Origin: a virus
Strand: one strand, 5' to 3'
IMG/VR virus record: IMGVR_UViG_3300044630_004692
Coordinates: 1 to 64,000 of that record
DNA: 64,000 nucleotides
The position numbers and the translations under genes are program-made. Positions 40,201-49,719 of the stretch are shown here, piece by piece. The number at the start of each line of letters is the position of its first letter. The first letter of the stretch is position 1. Below the pieces are notes generated by a model that did not search any database, was not told the DNA's origin, and saw only the letters and a program-made list of their open reading frames with translations.

Positions 40201-43200
40201 GATATTCAAATACAGGGTCATATAGTACATCTGGTTTGAAGAGAGCAGATAGTGTTTATTTCTATAGACCAATTAGAATACAACCTAACTACGGAGCAAG
40301 AAGCAACCAGTTCTATGTTACTGCAGATAACAATATTTCATCTGCTGGTGGATTTGACTTAAGCAATGTTCACTTTATTTCATTGGGAGAAGCAGCAGTA
40401 TGTAATGAAATTCTCGATTCTGATTATGCTGGAAGTGATGGAATTTTATCTGCAGCAAGACAAAGAGTAAGAAAGGCATGGTTTGTTAAGAAATCAAGTG
40501 GATTCCCATCTACTTCAAGTGGAATTACTGGAGGATTAAGTTTCTTAATGACTGCTAGTGGTGCTGCTGGAAAAGGAAAGATGGAATTCTATTGTAGCAC
40601 AACTACAACAAATTCCAGTGGAGATTTTACATTACCATCAAGTACTACATATACCACTGGTAAGTATGTTAAGTTTACTTTAAGTGCTTCTAATTTCACT
40701 GGAACTTCTGGAACTCCATCAGATTCTCAGAAGTATAAGTGGGCAAAGAATTATATTATTCCTGGTTCTACATTATACTTTATCCCTGGAAATACTACAT
40801 TAGGAAATGTAACTTCATCTTCCAAGGCAGTAAAAATTGTAGAAGTAAATATCAAAGCAAAAGATGTCAATGCTCCATCTGCAACTAGTTTGGAAGAAAT
40901 TGAATTCATTTGCTCAACAACAAATGGCACAAATACAAATAATATTGAAGATTTAATTTTAGATAGCAGCACTCAAAATTGTCAGATTGTTGTTGTAAAC
41001 CAAGATGGTGATGAAATTCCAACTTTAATCTTCAATTGGGCGTATGCTCAAAGAAAGGCATTCATTCCTCATGACTTTGCATTTGGTGGAAGTGCTACAA
41101 GTGCTACATCACCAAATACAGTTTCTGATACTGGTTATGTAAGTACAAATATTACTGCTGGTGGATTAGCAGTGAAGAGATTTGATAAGCCAGAAATTTT
41201 TGGTATTATTGCAGGATTCTCTCCTGGAAGTATAAACCTTGTTATTGATACCAATCCAACTGCAGATAGTCTTAAAGACCCAATTGATGGAAGTACATTA
41301 ACATCTCCTCTTGCTCCATATCCATTTGCATCAAGTTATATTTCATTTAGAACTATACTTCTAGAATATAAAGATAATCAAGGTGAAGATGCAGCTATTG
41401 CAATTCCATACTTCCCAAATGGTTCATTAAGAATTGCAGGAAGAGTATATTCTAGATTCTATCTATTACAAGTAAATCCAAATGATATTGCAAGTAATGT
41501 AGAAAATACTGGAATAGATTCAACTATTTTAAGTCAATTTACTAACTTTAATTATAGTACACTGCAAGCAAATAATAGCATTGCTATTATTGGTGGAGTT
41601 GGAACTTTAAGTGGAGCAACAACAAGTTTTGCAAACCTATCAGAATTTGTTTCTGTAGCTAAGGGAAATCTTGCATACACTGGAATAACAAATCCATATA
41701 AGAAGGCGACAAATAGAACACAAAGTCTATTCAATGGCGCTATTCAGTCTGGTTCATATGCAGTTGGTAAATTTAATTATATTCATTATGCATATGTACA
41801 TAGATGGTCAAGAAAACGTTTTATTTCAATTAATGGGTCATTCGTTGGAAATATTGGAGGAAACTTACTCAGAACTGATGCGGCTCTAGGTGGAACTTCA
41901 AATATTTGCACACTAACTAATGTTACAATTGGTGCTCAATCTCCTTCAGATAGCATTTATAATAGAACTGGTGGAGGATGGAGAGGAGGATTAATTAGTG
42001 CCAAAGGTTCTAGAATATCTTTAAGCGGAGTAAGATTCCGTGGAAATGTAACTTTAGATTTCACTGGATTAGTTGTAAATCCTGGTGGAGATAGAGTGGG
42101 AACAAATTATACATATGGACACTCAGTAGAAGTATTCCAAGTTGAAGATGAAGCTGTATTAAGTAAGTTAGGTGGCAGTAACCCTGCATCATTCTTATCC
42201 GTTTCCAAAAATGATGAACAGTTTAAATATCTTTATGAAAATAAAATTTTAAGTAATTTATACTTAGAGCCATTTAGAACTCCTTATGGCGAGGTAATTG
42301 ATTATGATAGAAGAACATTCCCAATTTCTTGCTATCAAGCACTAAAGAGATTTACTCCTGGAACAACTGATTTAAATACTTCAGTTACTATTAATGAAAG
42401 GTATCAAACTCCATATAGAATTATTGCAGGAACTACTCACAATAGTGCTACAGATTCTGGAACACATCTAAGAATCAATAGAAGTGCTAGTGTTACTTTG
42501 GTTGACAAAACTATCATTGGTGCATCAACCCCAATTATTATTCCACCAAGAAGTATCGCATTTAAATACTACAATGATGATGTAATTAATAATATTTTCT
42601 ATGGAGAATTTGCAACTAAAGTTATCAGAGCAAGTAATCAATTTACTACTTATGGAAACGTAACTAAAATTAATGATTCAGCAGCTGGAAGTGGAACTGC
42701 TTCAAATAGTAATCCAAAGGTTGCTGTAATAACATTATCATCTGCAATTCCTACTGAAATTCTTGGTTATTATAGCGGAACTGCTACTCCGAATACAGGT
42801 TCACAAGATTTTGGTGGAGTTATAGTATCAAATTATATTGAAGTTACAAATTCAGCAGATTATACTTCTGGAACATCTTGGGATGATACAAATTCAATTA
42901 AATTCTTAACTTTATATCTAAATTCAACTCGTTACAATTATATTACAACTGCAACTTCTAGATATGAAAAAACAGTTGATAGTGCAAGAAGCTACTTAAG
43001 ATTAAATTCAACTGGAACTCCAGTATATGCAATACATTCTGATATTAAAATTACTTCATCTAATGTACCTAATTTAACTAAAGGTTCTACTCCAATTGAG
43101 TTTACAAATACAAAATCTGGAACTACTCCACTAAAAGCTTTTGTAACTACCAACTCTGCTGGTGCAATTACATCATTCGATATTGTTTCTTATGGTAGTG

Positions 43201-46200
43201 GACACTTAAAAGATAACATTCTTACATATACTTCTGGTTCAAACAAGATTGAACTCAAGTGCTTACGTTCATTAGAAGGAAATATTGAATTATTTGATAC
43301 TGGAGAATTCATGGTAGTTCCTCCAAGACATTGTTTTGTTCTTAATAATATTAATGCTAATTCTCTAGTTGGCGTTAAGCAAGAATTGCAAAAAGCCAAA
43401 TCAATTATTAAACCATTCTCCTACATAAGACTAGGAACTGTTTACTATAAGATTGCAAATGATGCTACAAATGAACCATATATTTGCGTATATTCATATG
43501 TAAATGAAGTAAATCTAGCAGACGTTAGATATTCAATAGTAGTAAGATTAGAAGATAATACATATGCACCAACATATCCAGCTACACAAAGAATGGATGT
43601 GTTTGAACTTGAAACTATCTTAGATTATTGGCCAACTTCTGGTAGAGTACAATTAGGTGATGTGGAAATTGCAGATTTCACAAAAGGAACATACGCAGAT
43701 GCTACTGGATATCCATTAACAATAACAAGAAGCAATACTAAGTATTGGCCTTCTTATATTCGTGATTTTGAAGGTCTTGACCCAGAAACTGAAGACGTTG
43801 ATGTATCTGTGGAGCAGTTTGTACCAACTACAATTGCATTAGCAGACCCAGTTGACTTAACTTGTGCTGGATTAAGAAAGATTGCTTCTCCTTCTACTGA
43901 TAACGGAACTGTAACAATAACAGTTCCAGAGTATATTACTCCAGATGGTAAGAAGACTACTGATAGATTAGTAATCAAAGTTCCTACTACTGCAAGTACA
44001 CAGGTAGCAGATGCTAAGAAGTATAATATTGGAGATATAATCCATATTCCATACAGAAGAACTGATGCAGATTCAGTTGGTACATTGAATGTATATAAAA
44101 TTTCTGGTTATGTTAGTGGAACATCATTAACAGTTTCTTCCGTAACTGGATTAAAAGCTGGAATGACATTAACAAAAACTGCTGGAACTGGAGTTTTTGC
44201 AGCATCAACCACAATTTCTTCAATTAATGCTACAACAAATACAATTACATTAAATACTGCAGCAACTACAGCGGGAGCAATTACATTTAATGCTACTTCT
44301 GGAACTGGAACTTGGGAAGATATTGTATGCACTGTAGTTGCAGATACAGAAACTGATTCTAGTGTGGTTGCAAATAAAGCTGGAAGTACCAGAATTAAAG
44401 TAAAGGTGAACATGTCTTCAAGTGGACAATCAATTTCTTGGACAAATCCAACTGCAGTTGGTGCATTTACTTGGTTCCATATTGTGCCTTCTACTTCTAC
44501 TAATTCCACAATTTATGGAAAGGTAAATCCTATTGGAGTAGTTAGATTCCAAAATACAACTTCTAGTATTTCTTATGCTGCTAGCCCAGCAACAGTTAAT
44601 CTAATTTGTTCTAGTGCATTACTTGCAAATCTATCTGCTGATGAAACATTCTCATTAGTTCCAATGTTTAAGACATTGGAAACAACAAGTCCAGTTAGAG
44701 TATTTAAATCTAGAATTGTTGATATTGAAATTCCTTCTTCAGATACAAGCACTATTAGAATTCATACTGCAGACCCAGCACCAGAACTTTGGACTGATGG
44801 ATTAGGAACATCTGCTAACTTTAGACATTATGGTTTCTTCTTTGTAAATCATAATGGTTGGACATATCCTAGAAATGGTGGAAGTTCAGTTAGAGTAAAT
44901 AATGTAGTTCCAGGTACTGGATATACTCAAGCTGCAACTGGTACTTCTGGAAGCAGTACAATTACATTGACTGCATCAAATTCTAACATCTTAGTTGGAA
45001 TGAGTGTTACTGGTACTGGAATTGGAAACCTTGCAAAAGTAACAGCAATCTCTGGAACTACCGTTACATTGAGTGTTGCTAACTCTGGTGCTGTAAGTGG
45101 AACTATAACATTTGGAAGTCAAAATCTTGTTAAATTACCTAACTTTAATGATAGAATTAAGATTGGTGATATTTTAAGATATTCATTTGAAGAAGTTGCA
45201 CCTAGCGGAACAATAACTGCTACTATTGCAAACTCAACTGCAAATAATGTAGGTAACATTTTAACTCTAGTAACACCACCAACTACTGGAAGTCTCAAGC
45301 CTGGAATGTTTATTTACGGTGAGGGACTTGATGAAGGAACTATTATTGAAGCACAATTAAGTAGCACAACATTTAGATTGAATAACTCATACTTTATTAC
45401 AACTGCAATTACAATTTATCCTTACAGTAGTCCATCTGCACAATATCAGTATACTGGAACTGTAGTTTCTGTTGGAACTAAAGATTCAACTACTGGATAT
45501 TCAGAAATTCTACTCTCTGATAATTCAGGAACAAGACATATTTTAGACACAGCGTATTCAAATAAATCTGAATGGTCTACTATTGATGATATATTCATTA
45601 GCCATAGAAGTGACAACTTCACTGAAGATGGTCCAATTGCATCAAGATTTATGTATAGTGGCAACGGTGTTAAATTATCTACTGGTAGTTTTAGTCTATG
45701 GTATGAAAATTATGCAAACTATTTAAGTGGATACAATGGAATTGTCAGCAGACAAGGATGGGTTGGAAACTGGGGATTATCCAGAACTGGCGAATCAATT
45801 CTTGGATTTGATACTGTTGGTTCATCAAACCTTGTTTACACCAATCAATATAATGATACTATTTGGATATCTGCACAACCAACTATTCCATTATATTGGG
45901 GAAATTCCACCTTAATTGCTTGTGGTTCTGATATTAATACCTCAGTATCTCTTGATACTCTGTTTACTACTTCTGATAACGGTCTACCACAATATAATTA
46001 TGGTATTGGAACTCATAGACAACAAGTAATTCAGCATACCAGCTTACTTACTGATGACATTTATACATCATTCAATACTTCTGCTGCAGATTCTGGAGGA
46101 CATGATGCTCTTGATATTTCAAGATACCAGTTATCATCAAAACCAACTCTAGAATATGTTTTAAGAGATGCAGTAATTAGTCAAAATAATGCAACTTCTG

Positions 46201-47192
46201 CTGGTGGTGCAATCACTCCTGGAACTGGAAAAAATAGAAGACTATTTGAACAACTAATCTGTGATTATACTACCTATTATAAGCCAGTAAATACATTTGA
46301 TAGCGTAAATACATACACCACAACTTCATACAGTCAACTAAAGATTGCATGTAATTCAGGAGAATATTCCTGGAAGGCAGCTCCAATTCAGATAGCAACT
46401 ACTGGAGTTACTACATCTGGTGGATACGCTACATTCACATTTGCAACACAAACTTCAGCACCATATTCAGTGGGTCAAACAATTACTATATCTGGTGTAA
46501 CACCAACTGGATATAATGGTGTTTATACAGTAGTTGATTGTACAACAACCACAGTAGTTGTTCAATCATCAACAACTGGTGCAATTACAGTACAGGGAGC
46601 AATTACTTCAAGTATTGCTGCTACTGCAACTAATCTAGTTGGTCTGTCTGTTGGTGATGCAATTTATACTGAAGCTGCTGGAACTTATGTAGGAACAATT
46701 GCTTCAATTAATTCAGATGGATTAGGAGGAACATTTGTTCAACCAGCACTAGCTGCAGTTGGTTCAGTTGGTTATGCAAGTCCATTTACAATTACACTAG
46801 GAAACATTAGAGTACTCTCACCTAGAGCTACTAGAATTGCTCCTTCTCTTGCATACACTTCAACTCTAAACCCAACTTCAAATACTTCTGTTGGAAAATC
46901 TGGTACTACAGGAACAAATATAATTGCTCCTTCACAACCACACTTCAACCAGTATAATTTCAGATATTCACTAGAAAGAAGAAATTATAATGCAACACCA
47001 CTTGTTAATACTGAAGGAATTGTGAGAGCTGTAAATACATACAATTTTGCTAGCGATTCTGTTAACGTTGCTATCGGTGATATTTGTAGATACAAGTCTT
47101 CACTATTGAATGTACAAATTACTAGACTAAATAGCAAGGTACACATTGAACGTTCAATTACCGTAGCTGGTAGACCTGTATTTAATATTTAA
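34293..47192 (+). CDS. giant virion structural protein, probable tail fibre, 4299 aa
   Basis: An uninterrupted frame of 12.9 kb, about one fifth of the window. The N-terminus carries THDSNTGIYSPGADELAF (about 50-68), a motif of cyanophage fibre proteins. A beta-helix/pectate-lyase-like module begins at DALNNDGGNLNRPFKTIERA (about 119-138), and a related opening recurs near 1885-1930 (FRPLATLAQAARWC). Around 3270-3335 and 3550-3610 two related Thr/Ser/Gly-rich beta modules occur. Composition is rich in Thr, Ser, Asn and Gly with very few Cys. Few charged coils, so it is more likely a long beta-structured fibre or baseplate-associated spike than a tape measure. A late promoter precedes it. Confidence 0.85.
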   Translation: MALTRVTSNGIAPGVEIKLKDNTHELESTGLAPSSYSFTPALSFGTVSGGVYTHDSNTGIYSPGADELAFGTAGSEKLRIQGDGKIILSNGASLPVTNPNFDSVNAKNFMLYVNQSDVNASDALNNDGGNLNRPFKTIERALLEAAKRSYISGENNDRFEAFTIMVMPGDYVIDNRPGVLTAAEIPTITQSGDTFSGWSNFENEIWKFNPRSGGVIVPRGTSVVGYDLRKTIIRPKYVPKPGEFETGLTINPAGDDLGGSIINDGLYINNILQDAANMVEKAKEYIQDQTKLFLYAEYSTLYTSLSSSGKIDKCVRDLGYFVDGLVKDLREGGNINSFNVGEFYTTGGDNDGVNELSDNQYLLTQDEKDATIAAFNYAKEMAIKAAHAWSGTAASAIFSLTDDAAASVTSASFTSDTSNSYAYTTITSSSNGTNTLTSSVDKPSYSANVDYSGSLNSSACAAVDGVITTLAGIVTGIISNPDTYTTLYNRTPGVEEQTAIFKVTGGCYFWQMTFKDAVGQGQIYKSTSYTGNNPTHNLADSSDFENGALKYSHHKVVAFAYANQRTTDGELETYYKKIDKWDIIYDGDSASTQRRFTRPEEYTIVGNSSVKTEIDTVSSCSPYVFNCSLRSTRGMCGMHADGSKVQANSFKSMVVAQFTGISLQRDENAFYQPKTSDGIPTNTTNPSDAPIYTDPDAEYKPEYRHYHIKASNAAFIQIVSVFAVGYADQFITESGGDMSITNSNSNFGHVSLRAVGHQEKVFEPANQGKITAVIPPRGISRTTSDVEFYGIDYKLTWQLNGQTSKTYNENIRQTFISGSQLFKVYLDIPGLNTEDDIPEFILEVEDKNPSATQTTVRKRFLTYGSNNNYLLFRDYYTASGVCDDSYATISATVEDETGASPTEFTANINLTKTDSTLSASNIERQGYYWDETNKKIYIEIDASTSQSDAFLTGFIFKYETEVQFRTSQVTRSDNSIQVITEQVNVNILSYYDGFPVSLSTKKIIDDRTSVPSDLIWRVEYTIPKNCQKTPKPPEKRFIIRGTQAGSTLAPDSLTYSECRFLVYDVEEVQSWSKNSRDGIYYLTVIRADIDQFAYNNERSTDVNETYTITRGSRVVSTLKGLYKNSNYRVASNINYLYPSTNEDGPAYINGFDSRGNPIYAGSAIATIWNPPQAESRVLIEKIDSGYRCKDLSVPNVASYTTESGKTTLAGAAVPFADTPSMYSITAEAVQRLVDSLGLYYAGTSSADSSTVKVAPVVSWSQANFDEVTSNTYAYSSTPFAVFKANTRTGTSFDTTMPEGDVLANNTYGINKSPSERKINVVAKSSTFSTQDALRDAGVDCPLYRPSIMRASSHTWEYVGLGSGNYSTGFPNQQTRVLKSYEQFIVQGYENGGGFVASSGTNSNGDFYVGNQVQQAGGTTTFTLNVPKVRKSSETNYVDISDIENRISNAVVNVGGSNKNASSQNFLKSLSNFFTTAKLNVSDRATIQTALIQDRLYLANTRISNGEKFPEGNTEGYGFTKAARSEKVGFISTDTNDRLYVSPKYLDAWRIKRQLLSATAVSLDNNRIYLQTPGNTLLDGTSTTTSDAVTTSSTTLFVKESAGLPATGQVDIVMNLRYVDSSHYVLDSTNKVFLNPYISLNLKYDTIDYTNNTISLSSTQNTFSRQTYLEDILGKTGTNVVSTNYSFNKVIKNWSCIIDDGPTASETNQIYLGTKLDSNFTVGNDVISPTSTRTITIKTDTTDSLAKWNLFPNRGAITLREQTGTTNATLKYATFVYVKSSTQGQLILIDRVIGGTNSNVNNTTIFSSAYSGNNVFFSGCDCSVIYADKWASEKPFIPNTETISEDVDLDSATLHQIPEKPSTYTGAIDKSYTDKNVPNPYSSKALGPSLQNRLAVKEFRPLATLAQAARWCSAGGFTTTDTVELLMKPGYYQIDTASFPCRVKINGTGVSRTGGAVGKETASVSAGRIGGYSNTGSYSTSGLKRADSVYFYRPIRIQPNYGARSNQFYVTADNNISSAGGFDLSNVHFISLGEAAVCNEILDSDYAGSDGILSAARQRVRKAWFVKKSSGFPSTSSGITGGLSFLMTASGAAGKGKMEFYCSTTTTNSSGDFTLPSSTTYTTGKYVKFTLSASNFTGTSGTPSDSQKYKWAKNYIIPGSTLYFIPGNTTLGNVTSSSKAVKIVEVNIKAKDVNAPSATSLEEIEFICSTTNGTNTNNIEDLILDSSTQNCQIVVVNQDGDEIPTLIFNWAYAQRKAFIPHDFAFGGSATSATSPNTVSDTGYVSTNITAGGLAVKRFDKPEIFGIIAGFSPGSINLVIDTNPTADSLKDPIDGSTLTSPLAPYPFASSYISFRTILLEYKDNQGEDAAIAIPYFPNGSLRIAGRVYSRFYLLQVNPNDIASNVENTGIDSTILSQFTNFNYSTLQANNSIAIIGGVGTLSGATTSFANLSEFVSVAKGNLAYTGITNPYKKATNRTQSLFNGAIQSGSYAVGKFNYIHYAYVHRWSRKRFISINGSFVGNIGGNLLRTDAALGGTSNICTLTNVTIGAQSPSDSIYNRTGGGWRGGLISAKGSRISLSGVRFRGNVTLDFTGLVVNPGGDRVGTNYTYGHSVEVFQVEDEAVLSKLGGSNPASFLSVSKNDEQFKYLYENKILSNLYLEPFRTPYGEVIDYDRRTFPISCYQALKRFTPGTTDLNTSVTINERYQTPYRIIAGTTHNSATDSGTHLRINRSASVTLVDKTIIGASTPIIIPPRSIAFKYYNDDVINNIFYGEFATKVIRASNQFTTYGNVTKINDSAAGSGTASNSNPKVAVITLSSAIPTEILGYYSGTATPNTGSQDFGGVIVSNYIEVTNSADYTSGTSWDDTNSIKFLTLYLNSTRYNYITTATSRYEKTVDSARSYLRLNSTGTPVYAIHSDIKITSSNVPNLTKGSTPIEFTNTKSGTTPLKAFVTTNSAGAITSFDIVSYGSGHLKDNILTYTSGSNKIELKCLRSLEGNIELFDTGEFMVVPPRHCFVLNNINANSLVGVKQELQKAKSIIKPFSYIRLGTVYYKIANDATNEPYICVYSYVNEVNLADVRYSIVVRLEDNTYAPTYPATQRMDVFELETILDYWPTSGRVQLGDVEIADFTKGTYADATGYPLTITRSNTKYWPSYIRDFEGLDPETEDVDVSVEQFVPTTIALADPVDLTCAGLRKIASPSTDNGTVTITVPEYITPDGKKTTDRLVIKVPTTASTQVADAKKYNIGDIIHIPYRRTDADSVGTLNVYKISGYVSGTSLTVSSVTGLKAGMTLTKTAGTGVFAASTTISSINATTNTITLNTAATTAGAITFNATSGTGTWEDIVCTVVADTETDSSVVANKAGSTRIKVKVNMSSSGQSISWTNPTAVGAFTWFHIVPSTSTNSTIYGKVNPIGVVRFQNTTSSISYAASPATVNLICSSALLANLSADETFSLVPMFKTLETTSPVRVFKSRIVDIEIPSSDTSTIRIHTADPAPELWTDGLGTSANFRHYGFFFVNHNGWTYPRNGGSSVRVNNVVPGTGYTQAATGTSGSSTITLTASNSNILVGMSVTGTGIGNLAKVTAISGTTVTLSVANSGAVSGTITFGSQNLVKLPNFNDRIKIGDILRYSFEEVAPSGTITATIANSTANNVGNILTLVTPPTTGSLKPGMFIYGEGLDEGTIIEAQLSSTTFRLNNSYFITTAITIYPYSSPSAQYQYTGTVVSVGTKDSTTGYSEILLSDNSGTRHILDTAYSNKSEWSTIDDIFISHRSDNFTEDGPIASRFMYSGNGVKLSTGSFSLWYENYANYLSGYNGIVSRQGWVGNWGLSRTGESILGFDTVGSSNLVYTNQYNDTIWISAQPTIPLYWGNSTLIACGSDINTSVSLDTLFTTSDNGLPQYNYGIGTHRQQVIQHTSLLTDDIYTSFNTSAADSGGHDALDISRYQLSSKPTLEYVLRDAVISQNNATSAGGAITPGTGKNRRLFEQLICDYTTYYKPVNTFDSVNTYTTTSYSQLKIACNSGEYSWKAAPIQIATTGVTTSGGYATFTFATQTSAPYSVGQTITISGVTPTGYNGVYTVVDCTTTTVVVQSSTTGAITVQGAITSSIAATATNLVGLSVGDAIYTEAAGTYVGTIASINSDGLGGTFVQPALAAVGSVGYASPFTITLGNIRVLSPRATRIAPSLAYTSTLNPTSNTSVGKSGTTGTNIIAPSQPHFNQYNFRYSLERRNYNATPLVNTEGIVRAVNTYNFASDSVNVAIGDICRYKSSLLNVQITRLNSKVHIERSITVAGRPVFNI

Positions 47193-47207
47193 GGAGTTTG
47201 ACTTTAT

Positions 47208-47588
47208 ATGGGATTCTTTTTAACTGACGAACAAGAACATGCAATTGACATTTTTCTAGATACACAAAATAGAATAATTGCAAACAAACAGCTGGAATCT
47301 GATGAGGTTCCAGCTGAATACAAAGATATGATTGAAAAAACTTTAGCTTCTGGAAGTCCTATTCCATTTTTCAATCCAGAGTATGGTTATTATTCTATTT
47401 CATTTACTCCTTGTGATAAAGGAAATAGAATTTATGTTCATCATCATTTGACAAATATTTCTGAATGTATTTTTGACCCAGCACAAACTTTTATTGAAGA
47501 AGTTGATACTGATGTAGAAGTCTCTGAAGTAGTTACAGATATGCTTGGAGAACTTGACAATTTAGAAAGTGCTTCTATTGATAATTAA
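47208..47588 (+). CDS. hypothetical acidic protein, 126 aa
   Basis: GGAG lies 15 nt before the ATG. A soluble protein with a helical N-terminus and a strongly acidic C-terminus (about 95-126). PFFNPEYGYYSISFTPC (about 52-68) suggests a beta core. It sits between fibre genes and ends at a terminator, so it may be a fibre chaperone or a small virion protein (inference). Confidence 0.75.
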   Translation: MGFFLTDEQEHAIDIFLDTQNRIIANKQLESDEVPAEYKDMIEKTLASGSPIPFFNPEYGYYSISFTPCDKGNRIYVHHHLTNISECIFDPAQTFIEEVDTDVEVSEVVTDMLGELDNLESASIDN

Positions 47589-47595
47589 TAAATAA

Positions 47596-47621
47596 AAGAG
47601 GGATATATATCCCTCTTTTTT
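47596..47621 (+). terminator. intrinsic terminator
   Basis: AAGAGGGATAT pairs with ATATCCCTCTT, followed by TTTTTT to 47621. Separates the giant-gene unit from the next fibre genes. Confidence 0.85.
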
Positions 47622-47651
47622 ATAGGTATATACCGATGGAGATTTTGCCAC

Positions 47652-49706
47652 ATGGCAACAAATATTAAATTAAAATCCAGTGCATTATCTGGAAAAACTC
47701 CTACACTTTCAGATTTATCTCTAAGAGAATTAGCAGTAAACACTGCTGATGGTAAACTTTTTCTCAGAAAAGGTGACGGAAGTGCCACGGATAAAATTAT
47801 AGATATTACTGCTCCTCTCCAGGCTAGTGAGCCTATGGGGCATGAAGATAAAACACAAAGTACTATATCTTTTAATAGTGGAACTAGGGTCTTTTCTATT
47901 CAACCTAGTTCCACTTCTTTTAATGTTTGGGTAAAGGGAGTAAAGTATAATTTTACTACTGCTCAAACAGTAACTATTCCAAATACAACTGGATTATATT
48001 ATATTTTCTTCAATTCTGATGGCGTTCTTTCTACAAGAACTTCAGTTTTTGATTGGGAGAATGAAGCACCTACAGCATATGTCTATTGGAATTCTGTAAC
48101 TTCTTCTGCTCCATTTATTGCAGATGAAAGACATGGAATTGTATTAGATTGGCAAACACATGAATATCTGCACAGAACTCGTGGAGCAGTAATTGCTAAC
48201 GGATTTTCTCTCAGTAATTATACTACAACAGGAACTGGCGCATTAGACAGCGATGCACAATTTGATATTTCTGGAGGAACTTTCTTTGATGAAGATTTAG
48301 AAGTACAAATTGTACATAGCAATACACCAGCAACAGATACTTGGCAGCAAGATTTACAAGGTCCAGCTCAAATACCAATATTTTATAAAAATGGTAGTGG
48401 CTGGGTAAGAGATGTTGCAACAAATTATGCATTAAAACAAGGAACTTCTAGGATTAAATATAATTCATTGAGTGGAGTAACATGGTCCACTGTTGATGTT
48501 TCTACTGATACTTATTATACATCATCTTGGATTATTGCGACTAATAATATTAATTACCCCATATTAGCCATAATGGGGCAAAGTGAATCCAATAAAATTA
48601 GTGACCAAGAATCTTTAACATTTGGAGATTTATCATTAACTGATTTTCCTGTGGTTGAATTTAGACCACTTTGGAAAATTATTTGGCAAACTGATTCAAC
48701 ATATGCAAATACTCCAAATGCAAAAATTGTTGGAGTATATGATATTCGTCAACTTAGTGCAGGAGGAGGATTTACTGGTGCAACTCCAGTTTCAGACCAT
48801 GGATTACTAACTGGGTTAGGTGATGATGACCATTTGCAATATATTCATGTAACAGAAACAAGAACTGGTGTAACTGCAGAATTTAATACTACTGGAAAGA
48901 TTACTACTACTGATTATATGGGGATTGGGACATCAAATCCCACAGAAAAACTTCATATTACTGGCGGTGGATATCCACAAATATTAGTAGAAGGCACTCA
49001 AAATCCAAAAATTTCATTAAATCAACCTCAGAGTGATGCTACTGGATTTGATATAGAACTATCAAATTCTTATGGAAATACTTTCTTAAGGCATAATGAT
49101 AGAAGTAATTCAATAGTTAACTATATTTTATATTATAATCCATATAACAAATATAGTTACTTACAATCAGGTGGATATGAAGTTTTAAGAGTTTGGGGAG
49201 ATAGTCTTAATAATAGAGCAGTAGTTATTGGTGATGGTCAAAGTGCAAGTCTCACCAGAACAGGTACTACAAATCAACCTCTTCAAGTAAAAGGTGGTGC
49301 GTATGTAAGTGGAAATCTTGGAATTAATGTAACAAATCCTACAGAAAAATTACATATTTCAGGAAATATAAAATTAGATGAAACTTTATTTAATTCTTCA
49401 TCAACTGTAATAACTTCATCAACTTCTCAATTTGTTGCAGACTCATTTTCATCCACAACGTATAGAACAACTAAATATTTAATACAGGTAATGCAAACAG
49501 GGAGTTCAGATTTTTATAGTTCAGAAATTTTATTAATTCATGATGGAGCTAATGTTTATTTAACTGAATATGGCACTTTACAGAGTAATAGCTCACCTGT
49601 CTCTTCTATTGATGCTGACATAAATTCTGGAAATGTTAGATTATTGATTACCCCTTCAGTTTCAAATACTACTACAAAAATTTCTAGAATTTCACTAACC
49701 GCATAA
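47652..49706 (+). CDS. tail fibre-like virion protein, 684 aa
   Basis: N-terminus MATNIKLKSSALSGKTPTL, then LSLRELAVNTADGKLFLRKG (about 23-42), a common start of phage fibre proteins. DHGLLTGLGDDDHLQYIHV (about 378-396) is a fibre trimer motif. Two copies of the short GIGTSNPTEKLHI-type repeat occur (about 420-432 and 558-570). The last 95 residues match the C-terminus of the next gene. The segment from 47597 to its ATG holds a terminator and no clear promoter. Confidence 0.82.
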   Translation: MATNIKLKSSALSGKTPTLSDLSLRELAVNTADGKLFLRKGDGSATDKIIDITAPLQASEPMGHEDKTQSTISFNSGTRVFSIQPSSTSFNVWVKGVKYNFTTAQTVTIPNTTGLYYIFFNSDGVLSTRTSVFDWENEAPTAYVYWNSVTSSAPFIADERHGIVLDWQTHEYLHRTRGAVIANGFSLSNYTTTGTGALDSDAQFDISGGTFFDEDLEVQIVHSNTPATDTWQQDLQGPAQIPIFYKNGSGWVRDVATNYALKQGTSRIKYNSLSGVTWSTVDVSTDTYYTSSWIIATNNINYPILAIMGQSESNKISDQESLTFGDLSLTDFPVVEFRPLWKIIWQTDSTYANTPNAKIVGVYDIRQLSAGGGFTGATPVSDHGLLTGLGDDDHLQYIHVTETRTGVTAEFNTTGKITTTDYMGIGTSNPTEKLHITGGGYPQILVEGTQNPKISLNQPQSDATGFDIELSNSYGNTFLRHNDRSNSIVNYILYYNPYNKYSYLQSGGYEVLRVWGDSLNNRAVVIGDGQSASLTRTGTTNQPLQVKGGAYVSGNLGINVTNPTEKLHISGNIKLDETLFNSSSTVITSSTSQFVADSFSSTTYRTTKYLIQVMQTGSSDFYSSEILLIHDGANVYLTEYGTLQSNSSPVSSIDADINSGNVRLLITPSVSNTTTKISRISLTA

Positions 49707-49719
49707 GGAGATTTAAAAA

